The notes under the pieces: model-generated | The model's database searches: none | What the model was told of the DNA's origin: nothing | What the model saw: the letters and a program-made list of their open reading frames with translations, nothing else | Translations under genes and position numbers: made by a program | Shown: positions 1-4,984 of the stretch, in pieces | Position numbering within the stretch: the stretch's first letter is position 1 | Layout: each line of letters begins with the position of its first letter | NCBI GenBank assembly: GCA_019264505.1 | Contig: JAHUZY010000187.1 | Coordinates: 1-5,043 of the forward strand | Direction: 5' to 3' | Origin: Phenylobacterium sp. | Lineage (GTDB): Bacteria; Pseudomonadota; Alphaproteobacteria; Caulobacterales; Caulobacteraceae | Length of the DNA stretch: 5,043 nucleotides

Positions 1-1
1 C

Positions 2-220
2 TTCGTTAGAGGCGTTCAGGCGACGGCGGCGGACGCAAAGCGGCTCGGCCTAGAATTTCCGGCTACGCCTGCGGTGGGCACCGTCAAGAATTGGCTCTCC
101 GGAACGAACGTTGCGGCACCGGCCGATGTCGAGCGTGGCGCTCTCATCGCGCGAGTCTTCCCGATTCTTCGCGCTGCGGCGAGGCGCCTAGAAACGTCAC
201 GAAAACCCCCCGTCTATTAG
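2..220 (+). CDS. C-terminal fragment of an unknown protein with a possible helix-turn-helix
   Basis: An open frame enters from the left edge at base 2 and runs 72 codons to a TAG stop, so only the C-terminus is visible. The segment GTVKNWLSGTNVAAPADV, about residues 26-43 of the fragment, resembles the recognition-helix region of small helix-turn-helix proteins in which a K-N-W-x-S-G-x-N stretch follows the turn. The tail is Arg/Ala-rich and ends RKPPVY. Codon use is GC-rich in the third position, as in the following genes. It lies on the same strand as the alpA-like gene with a 56-base gap, so it could be an upstream regulator of the same element. The true start, full length and family cannot be judged. 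The reading frame is fairly sure and the DNA-binding assignment is weak. Confidence 0.55.
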   Translation, partial: FVRGVQATAADAKRLGLEFPATPAVGTVKNWLSGTNVAAPADVERGALIARVFPILRAAARRLETSRKPPVY

Positions 221-221
221 C

Positions 222-261
222 GTGATCCATCACCGGCGACTCTTGTCCGTCACCAGACGAC
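222..261. promoter_or_regulatory. Possible operator: short dyad and a repeat spaced 20 bp apart, upstream of the alpA-like gene
   Basis: GTGAT-CC-ATCAC at 222-233 is a perfect 5-bp dyad with a 2-base spacer. Its right half belongs to CCATCACCGGCGAC (227-240), which recurs in similar form as CCGTCACCAGACGAC (247-261), exactly 20 bp, or about two helical turns, further on. This is the geometry expected of binding sites occupied on one DNA face, for example by the neighbouring HTH proteins. I could not pick a convincing -35/-10 pair. Short repeats of this kind also arise by chance, so this is a candidate only. Confidence 0.25.
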
Positions 262-276
262 ACGGAGTTACCCCAA

Positions 277-468
277 ATGACCTACACCCCTGAACAGGCC
301 GCCGCCAAAATCGGTGTGGCGACCTCGACCCTCGCCAAGTGGCGATTGGCGGGCGGCGATGCGACGCCTCGCTATTACAAGCTCGGGCGCGCGGTTCGAT
401 ATTCGCCGGAAGCGGTCACCGAATGGCTCGCCAGCCGTGAGCGCACCTCGACAAGCGAGGCCCGCTGA
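277..468 (+). CDS. AlpA/excisionase-family MerR-like helix-turn-helix protein
   Basis: A 63-residue protein that is almost entirely one winged helix-turn-helix of the excisionase/AlpA (HTH_17) type. T4-P5-E6-Q7-A8-A9 starts the first helix, G13-V14-A15-T16-S17-T18-L19 is the turn and the start of the recognition helix, W22 packs the core, and the wing Y34-K35-L36-G37-R38-A39-V40-R41-Y42 leads into a final helix with W50-L51. Such proteins bind DNA and act as recombination directionality factors or transcriptional activators of integrase and excision genes in prophages, satellites and islands. CGGAG at 263-267 lies 9 bases before the ATG and supports the start. The stop overlaps the next start (TGATG), so the two genes are coupled. 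The family call is firm. Whether it controls excision, replication or cargo cannot be told here, because no integrase is in the window. Confidence 0.87.
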   Translation: MTYTPEQAAAKIGVATSTLAKWRLAGGDATPRYYKLGRAVRYSPEAVTEWLASRERTSTSEAR

Positions 469-1058
469 TGGCCGGGCTGTTCAAATCTGAGCTTGAAAAG
501 CTCACCGACCGGCGCGCCGCGCTGCAGGCCGAAGAGGTCGAGGCCCTCACGTTGGCCGGTCAATGCGATGCCGCCGCCGAGGCCGCCGAAGACCCCACGG
601 AGCGCCGGGAGGCCAAGGCGAGTGCGCGCAAGCACCGGGAGACAGCGGCGGATGCCCGCGAGCTTGCCGACGCCGAGGCGCCAAAGATCGAGGCGGCGCA
701 GGCGCGGGAGGCGCTCAGCAACCTTCTCAGGCGTCGGGCCGCCATGGATCGGACGCTGACCGCTCAGGCGAAGGAATGGGCGAAAATCGAACCCCACCTC
801 ACAGCCGTCGCGGACTTCGGCGCTCGCTATGAGCAAACCAGATGGGAAGCCGCTCGGCTTAACGATGAACTCCTCGCGGCAGGCGAGCGCCGAACCCAGG
901 TGAACGGTGCGACCCATCTCTCGCGCGAGCGGGGCTTGGAGAGCGTTCAATTCACGGCGCTTGAGAACATCGTCCACCCGAACCGGTTCTTCCACGATCT
1001 GCACATCCCCGCCTACCGCGTCGGAGAGCGCGCGCTGTGGCAGGAGAAGCGATCTTGA
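468..1058 (+). CDS. Ala/Glu-rich coiled-coil protein of unknown function
   Basis: A 196-residue protein starting at the ATG that overlaps the previous stop by one base, with GAGG at 457-460 seven bases upstream. Residues 1 to about 140 are rich in Ala, Glu, Arg and Lys with no Pro-rich break except around D42-P43 and P73, and have the heptad-like spacing of a long helical coiled coil. A short, more globular tail (about 150-196) contains the aromatic/His stretch H170-P-N-R-F-F-H-D-L-H-I. No signal peptide, membrane segment or enzymatic motif is visible. I do not recognise the family. It lies between the AlpA-like gene and another small unknown gene with no spacer, so the three are probably made together. 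A structural or nucleic-acid-associated accessory role would fit but is not shown. Confidence 0.75.
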   Translation: MAGLFKSELEKLTDRRAALQAEEVEALTLAGQCDAAAEAAEDPTERREAKASARKHRETAADARELADAEAPKIEAAQAREALSNLLRRRAAMDRTLTAQAKEWAKIEPHLTAVADFGARYEQTRWEAARLNDELLAAGERRTQVNGATHLSRERGLESVQFTALENIVHPNRFFHDLHIPAYRVGERALWQEKRS

Positions 1059-1441
1059 GCCGGCCCGGCACTTTCCAGGCGGCGAACATCCGAGCGACCC
1101 TTGCACGCGCCGGCACGGGGCGCCGTCGGCTCTTGGCAATGATGCGCGAGGAACCGGCGCGGTCTGGCGAGCCACCGCCGCTCACAGATGAGGAATGGTT
1201 CGAAGCCCCGGCCAACCACGGGCGAAGCTATCGGGTGAGGGAATGGCAGCGGGCCGATTGGCCCGACCCTGACTCCCGCTATGGCCCGCACGTCGAGCCC
1301 CTCTGCACGGTCGTTGAGTACGGGCCAGGCGGGCCGGTGGTGGTCGCGCAACCCGCAGACCTCGGAGGCACCCCAATCATCGACACTGACCAAGGCGCTC
1401 GCGCCCTCATCGCCGCCATCCGCACTCTCGACCCCCTCTGA
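1055..1441 (+). CDS. Small protein of unknown function, probable TTG start coupled to the preceding gene
   Basis: A 128-residue protein read from TTG at 1055, which overlaps the preceding TGA in a TTGA arrangement. AGGAG at 1042-1046 lies 8 bases before it, which is why I prefer it to the in-frame GTG at 1037 (adds 6 residues, weaker GGAG at 1023-1026). The N-terminus is basic (ATLARAGTGRRR), the middle has D-E-E-W-F and P-x-N-H-G-R-S-Y, and the C-terminal half has a beta-like pattern (EPLCTVVEYGPGGPVVVAQP) followed by a helix (QGARALIAAIRTLDPL). This looks like a small alpha/beta fold. I do not recognise a family and see no catalytic motif. It ends 8 bases before the hairpin at 1450 and so closes the first transcription block. 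Confidence 0.7.
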   Translation: MSRPGTFQAANIRATLARAGTGRRRLLAMMREEPARSGEPPPLTDEEWFEAPANHGRSYRVREWQRADWPDPDSRYGPHVEPLCTVVEYGPGGPVVVAQPADLGGTPIIDTDQGARALIAAIRTLDPL

Positions 1442-1445
1442 ACGG

Positions 1446-1486
1446 AAAAAGCCCCCGGCGCGCCTTGACCTCAAACGCCGGGGGCT
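1446..1486 (-). terminator. Perfect GC-rich stem-loop with a U-run only on the minus strand
   Basis: AGCCCCCGGCG (1450-1460) pairs perfectly with CGCCGGGGGCT (1476-1486) around a 15-base loop. Read on the minus strand the stem is followed by TTTTT, the shape of an intrinsic terminator. On the plus strand the run of A precedes the stem and no T-run follows it, so the plus-strand genes would not be classically terminated here. No minus-strand gene ends just to the right that obviously needs it. It could instead be a 5' leader structure for the next operon, an attenuator or an RNA-stabilising element. Confidence 0.55.
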
Positions 1487-1515
1487 AGGTCCACATCGAA
1501 CGGACAAGAAAGACT

Positions 1516-1980
1516 ATGACCAAGCACACCGACGCCGACGGCGCCTTCGGTAGCCCAAAACGCGCCACCACAAAGGAGCGGGTCGCCATGGCGGCCGGGT
1601 GGGAGGTGGCCGATGCGATTCCCGACGCCCTCTTCGTCCGCGCGGGAACGGCCATCGTTCGCTATTGGGAGGTCGACGCCCTCGCCGCCGACCGCCTCGA
1701 CCGGCTCAAGTGGTTCGCGCAAGACCTCGGCACGCTCGCTCAGGCTACGGCCTTCCCGGTCGAGACGGCCCGCAAGGTGGTTCACGCCTTCGTCTCAGCG
1801 CTGATGGCCCGCGAGTGCTCGCTTCCCGACGACCCTCAGGCCATCGCCGATGGTTGGTTCGAGTCTGGGCGCGACCTCGACCCGATGCCGGTGGTCTGGG
1901 GATGGGAGTCGGCTGGATTTGGCGACCCTAAGCACAAGCCGACCAACCGGCCGGCGTCGGTCGCGGGAGCCAGCCGATGA
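1516..1980 (+). CDS. Unknown protein co-translated with the RepA-like ATPase
   Basis: A 154-residue soluble protein with no signal peptide, no membrane segment and no motif I recognise. Residues 25-55 (MAAGWEVADAIPDALFVRAG and on) look like a mixed fold. Residues 56-102 are a probable helical pair (DRLDRLKWFAQDLG, then ETARKVVHAFVSALMARE). The C-terminal part carries W114, W128 and W130 and ends in a basic, Pro-containing tail. The ATG at 1516 has only a weak purine tract before it (AAGAAAG). An in-frame ATG at 1588 (Met25) has a strong AAAGGAG at 1572-1578, 9 bases upstream, and would give 130 residues. I kept the longer form because the intervening codons have the same GC-rich third positions. 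The stop overlaps the ATPase start in ATGA, so a joint role, such as a loader or partner of the ATPase, is possible but inferred. Confidence 0.7.
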   Translation: MTKHTDADGAFGSPKRATTKERVAMAAGWEVADAIPDALFVRAGTAIVRYWEVDALAADRLDRLKWFAQDLGTLAQATAFPVETARKVVHAFVSALMARECSLPDDPQAIADGWFESGRDLDPMPVVWGWESAGFGDPKHKPTNRPASVAGASR

Positions 1981-3506
1981 GCGCCCGTGCGATGTTCTCG
2001 ATGGCCGAGATCGACGGGGCAGCGCTCCTCGATAGCTACTCGTTTAGCGACCTCGACCCCTTCATCGAGGAGTTTGCGACCACCGCCGACTTGGACCGGG
2101 TCGACGCGACGCTTGAGAGCATCGCACGGACCCTTGGCGGGGACGCGCGGCCGGACCCACCAGAACGCTGCGTACCGGCCCTAAGGGCGCTTTTCGCCCT
2201 TCGGCGGAAGACGACGAAGCAAGAGCCATTCGGGATGGAGATGGCCGCCGTCCGATGGGCCGCTCAGGGCCCGACCCTCAACGCTGCGGAATGGCGGGCG
2301 GCGGTCGAGGCGCAGCGCCACCGCCTGATGACGACGGAAACGCGACGGGTCGTGGCTACGCCTTTCAAGTGGGCCGATCCGGCCTGCATCCCTCAGCGCT
2401 CGTGGCTTTATGGCCGGCACCTCATCCGGGGAGAGATCAGCGCAACGCTCGCGCCTGGGGGCATTGGCAAAACGAGCCTCGCGGTGGTTGAGGCCCTCGC
2501 AATGGCGACGGGCCTGCCGCTCCTCGGCCATCAGCCGCCGGGTCCCTTGCGAGTTTTTCTGTGGAACGGCGAGGAGCCGGTCGAGGAGCTTGGGCGCCGG
2601 ATGGCGGCTGCCATGAAGCACTTCGGCATTTCGCCGGAAATGGTCGGCGACCGCCTCTTCATCGACAACGGCCACACCATGCCCCTGATCCTGGCCGAGG
2701 AGGGCCGAGACGGCACGAGGGTTCACGCGCCCCTTATTCACGAATTGATCGGTGAGCTTCGGCGTCGAGAGGTCGATGTTTTCCTCGTCGACCCGGTCAT
2801 CTCGACCCACAATTTGTCAGAGAATGAAAATAATGGAATTCAAAAACTCGCCACTGCATGGAAAGCCGTAGCAGTCGGGGCGAACGTTGCCGTCGGTCTT
2901 GCTCATCATACTAGGAAGTTAGGCGGGCGCGACGCCACCACCGAAGACAGCCGGGGGGCGGATGCTCTTATCGCAAAGGTTCGTGACGGCCGGGTTCTAA
3001 ACGTCATGTCGGAAGCCGACGCTGCAAAGCTCGGCGTGCTCGGCCGGGACCGCCTTAGCTACTTCTGGACCGGCGGCCCCGGCGGCAAATCGAACATGAG
3101 CGCCCGCACCGGCCAGAAAGAATGGTTTCGGCTCGTAAGCATTGATCTCGGCAACGGTGGTGCTGGCGGGCCGGGGGATAGCGTCGGCGTGGTCACGTCC
3201 TGGCGCGCGCCCAACGTCGCCGATGACATCGAGCCCGAGCGCCTGGTCAAACTCGGCGCCGTGATGGGCGAGCGCGCCTGGCGGGCGGCTCCCCAGGCCG
3301 CAAAGGCGCCGGATTGGATCGGGGCGGCGGTGGCGACCGCGTTTGATCTTCGCGGGGCGGAGGGATGGGAACGGAAGGCTAAGGCATTGGTCGCCGAACT
3401 TGAGCGGCGGGGCGTGATCACCCTGCGGACGGTGGTTGGGCCAAAGCGGCGCTCTATGCCGATCTTTGTCTTCACGGGAGTGAGCGGGGACGAAGGGGCA
3501 GGGTGA
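1977..3506 (+). CDS. RepA-like AAA (AAA_25) RecA-fold ATPase / putative replicative helicase
   Basis: A 509-residue protein with the ATPase core of the RepA (RSF1010-type) hexameric helicase family. The P-loop is A159-P-G-G-I-G-K165-T166. W196-N-G-E199-E200-P fits the conserved acidic motif after the third strand. The Walker B strand is D267-V-F-L-V-D272-P. H278-N-L-S-E-N-E-N285 and the A309-H-H-T-R-K314 motif follow the pattern of this family, and S325-R-G-A-D-A-L is the usual Arg-containing motif after it. Residues 1-130 are a helical extension I do not recognise. Residues about 430-500 (WIGAAVATAFDL ... ELERRGVITLRTVVGPKRR) look like a winged helix. The family unwinds or remodels DNA at plasmid, phage and island origins, using ATP in the cytoplasm. 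GGGAG at 1965-1969 lies 7 bases before the ATG, which overlaps the previous stop. The ATPase family is secure. The role as the element's replication helicase is likely but inferred. Confidence 0.85.
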   Translation: MSARAMFSMAEIDGAALLDSYSFSDLDPFIEEFATTADLDRVDATLESIARTLGGDARPDPPERCVPALRALFALRRKTTKQEPFGMEMAAVRWAAQGPTLNAAEWRAAVEAQRHRLMTTETRRVVATPFKWADPACIPQRSWLYGRHLIRGEISATLAPGGIGKTSLAVVEALAMATGLPLLGHQPPGPLRVFLWNGEEPVEELGRRMAAAMKHFGISPEMVGDRLFIDNGHTMPLILAEEGRDGTRVHAPLIHELIGELRRREVDVFLVDPVISTHNLSENENNGIQKLATAWKAVAVGANVAVGLAHHTRKLGGRDATTEDSRGADALIAKVRDGRVLNVMSEADAAKLGVLGRDRLSYFWTGGPGGKSNMSARTGQKEWFRLVSIDLGNGGAGGPGDSVGVVTSWRAPNVADDIEPERLVKLGAVMGERAWRAAPQAAKAPDWIGAAVATAFDLRGAEGWERKAKALVAELERRGVITLRTVVGPKRRSMPIFVFTGVSGDEGAG

Positions 3507-3515
3507 TTTCGAGGC

Positions 3516-3550
3516 GCCCCACTTGCCCCACTTCACTTCCACTCAACTTC
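3516..3550. repeat. Tandem GCCCCACTT repeats followed by degenerate CACTTC/CAACTTC copies
   Basis: GCCCCACTT occurs twice head to tail (3516-3524, 3525-3533) and is followed by CACTTCC, CCACTC and CAACTTCC up to 3550. The same CCACTT core recurs inverted and direct in the palindrome at 3575-3633. The tract begins just after the ATPase stop codon. Iteron-like clusters beside a replication gene are typical of origins, but this one is short and pyrimidine-rich on one strand, so simple-sequence drift remains possible. Confidence 0.4.
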
Positions 3551-3574
3551 CGGCCAACTAGGGCACTGACCTCG

Positions 3575-3633
3575 CCCGCCGTCATCCACTAGTTCCACTT
3601 GCTTATAGGCAAGTGGTCTAGTGGACTGGCGGG
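3575..3633. other. Long interrupted palindrome between convergent genes
   Basis: Three paired blocks share one axis. The inner 8 bp are CCACTTGC (3595-3602) with GCAAGTGG (3609-3616) around a 6-base loop. The middle 8 bp are TCCACTAG (3585-3592) with CTAGTGGA (3618-3625). The outer 6 bp are CCCGCC (3575-3580) with GGCGGG (3628-3633). Small internal loops separate them (TT against T, and GTCA against CT). It sits 69 bases after the ATPase stop and 35 bases beyond the end of the minus-strand gene. No T-run flanks it directly on either strand, so it is not a standard intrinsic terminator, although it could act as a bidirectional transcription block. An origin or single-strand initiation hairpin is the other reading. 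Confidence 0.55.
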
Positions 3634-3667
3634 GGCTGTGCTTCGTGGAAAAAACGGCCGCATCCGA

Positions 3668-4984
3668 TCAGTCCACGAGATTGACCTGCACTCCGATGCG
3701 GGAAAGTAGGAAATCCCCAGATTGGACCGAGATTGACCACCGCCCCACTCGGTCGAGGGGCGCGCCCAATCCCACCCGCCACATCAAGGTCGTCCCAGAA
3801 GCGTCTTCGGGCGTGATGGCTAGTGCAATTCTCGAAACTTCAGTGCCGACGGGGTCCGTCAGGCATAGCTGCAAGCCTCGCGTGCCACGTGGGGACAAGT
3901 TCTCCCAGTTAGCGATGCACACAATTCCCCAAACGGTCTCCGATGGTAGAGTGTTCACTTCGTATCTAACCCACCCGGCTCCAATTGCGAACAGAAGTCC
4001 TTCTCGGAATTCGGCAGCGTTCACAGGAAACAGGGCAGAAATAGAAAATCCAGATCGCAAGTCCTCGTCTGATATTGTAGCCCAGTCATCGGGTAATCGA
4101 CCGGCGCGAGCGCCTTGCCCACCTTCTGCGCGGATCACTCGTTTGAGGACCCCCTCAGCCGACCTTATACGAATGATGCTGTCACCCCCGTGTGGAGGGT
4201 GCTGCCCTGGTAGGCGCGGCGGATCGCCGGCTGCACCAACCTCAATTTCTAGTACATCACCTGCTTCCAGCGGCAGGCCATCACGAACGAAGTCGCCACC
4301 GCCCCCGCCATCCCCACCGATCGCACCTGGCCCAACGGAACCGCCACCCCCCCCACCCGAGCCAGGAGGCGGGTGGATGTCGGCTAACTCCGGAAGATCG
4401 GTCTCCCAGTCTTCGGGAAGTGGGTTCCCCTCGAAATCAAGCCTGCGCCCCCCAGGGCCACCGGCGCCGGCGCGTGCGTGTGGGCCGATAGCACCACCAC
4501 CACCGCCGCCGGCACCGGGAGCATTACCCCCGCCGCCTCCAAGTTGAAGCTTCGAACTGTGAATTGCGACGGCAACATCCGTGAAGGATACGCCAATAGC
4601 AGCCTCGGCCATTGAGTTAGTCAGCGGCCAACCCTGCCTTAGTTGTTGAAATTCGGCAATTTGATCGCGCTTCCACGCCAAGAGGCGCTCAGCTGGATAG
4701 GTATCCAGCGCCTTCGGTCCGTCGATTATTGAGGCATGTTCCAAGCACATGAGAACCAGATTGCTCTCTGCGCGATTGTCCTCAGCCGATTGTCTTGGGT
4801 CCCAACGCGGGCCACCTTCACTACGTGCGTTAATGTGGCAAATGCGGGAATTCAGCACCCAGGCACCCGAGAGAGTGTCCTCACTGTAGAGCGGTTGATG
4901 ACAGCCTGGGTAAGCGCATCGGAACGCATGGGCATAAAGCTGCTTAACCGTCGAGGTGGTCGGGTGAGGATGCTCGATCGCCAT
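3668..4984 (-). CDS. HNH-like zinc domain fused to a polyglycine domain and a beta-rich C-terminal domain; candidate defence/conflict protein
   Basis: A 438-residue protein with three parts. Residues 12-112 match an HNH-like family: C23-A-Y-P-G-C28, then C49-H50-I-N-A, G57-G-P-R-W-D, N75-L-V-L-M-C80-L-E-H83, I87-D88 and a closing L101-L-x-x-K105 helix. C23/C28/C80/H83 fit a zinc site and H50/N75 the first H and N, but the position after H83, usually a second His, is Ala84. Residues about 126-290 are glycine-rich with runs of five or six Gly, then L239-E-A-G-D-V-L-E-I-E-V-G and a later G-G-D-S, a layout known from phage tail-tip and adhesin polyglycine domains. Residues about 310-438 alternate beta-type strands with no recognised motif. 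In-frame TGA TGA AAC directly precedes the ATG, which fixes the upstream limit. No good ribosome site is seen. Its DNA is visibly less GC-rich than the plus-strand genes, suggesting separate acquisition. Nuclease activity and a defence role are inferred. Confidence 0.8.
   Translation of the reverse strand: MAIEHPHPTTSTVKQLYAHAFRCAYPGCHQPLYSEDTLSGAWVLNSRICHINARSEGGPRWDPRQSAEDNRAESNLVLMCLEHASIIDGPKALDTYPAERLLAWKRDQIAEFQQLRQGWPLTNSMAEAAIGVSFTDVAVAIHSSKLQLGGGGGNAPGAGGGGGGAIGPHARAGAGGPGGRRLDFEGNPLPEDWETDLPELADIHPPPGSGGGGGGSVGPGAIGGDGGGGGDFVRDGLPLEAGDVLEIEVGAAGDPPRLPGQHPPHGGDSIIRIRSAEGVLKRVIRAEGGQGARAGRLPDDWATISDEDLRSGFSISALFPVNAAEFREGLLFAIGAGWVRYEVNTLPSETVWGIVCIANWENLSPRGTRGLQLCLTDPVGTEVSRIALAITPEDASGTTLMWRVGLGAPLDRVGRWSISVQSGDFLLSRIGVQVNLVD

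Noticed and set aside
375..1175. Long minus-strand open frame of 266 residues across the alpA-like and coiled-coil genes
   Set aside because: It lies antisense to genes with ribosome sites, stop-start coupling and, for the first, a clear HTH family match. Its Arg/Gly/Pro-rich composition is typical of a GC-rich shadow frame.
2181..2810. Minus-strand open frame of 209 residues inside the ATPase gene
   Set aside because: It is antisense to the P-loop region of a well-supported ATPase and has no motif or start signal of its own.
3650..3660. AAAAAA/TTTTTT run next to CGGCCG downstream of the minus-strand gene, considered as an intrinsic terminator
   Set aside because: The preceding sequence on the minus strand forms no stable stem beyond about 3 bp, so the T-run alone is not enough.
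3621..4547. Plus-strand open frame of 308 residues with proline runs
   Set aside because: It is the antisense of the HNH-fusion gene. The proline runs are simply the complement of the glycine codons, and no family motif is visible.
4140..4560. Clustered GGC/GGT-type triplets in the minus-strand gene, considered as a CRISPR-like or tandem DNA repeat
   Set aside because: There are no regular repeat-spacer units. The pattern is explained by polyglycine coding with mixed synonymous codons.
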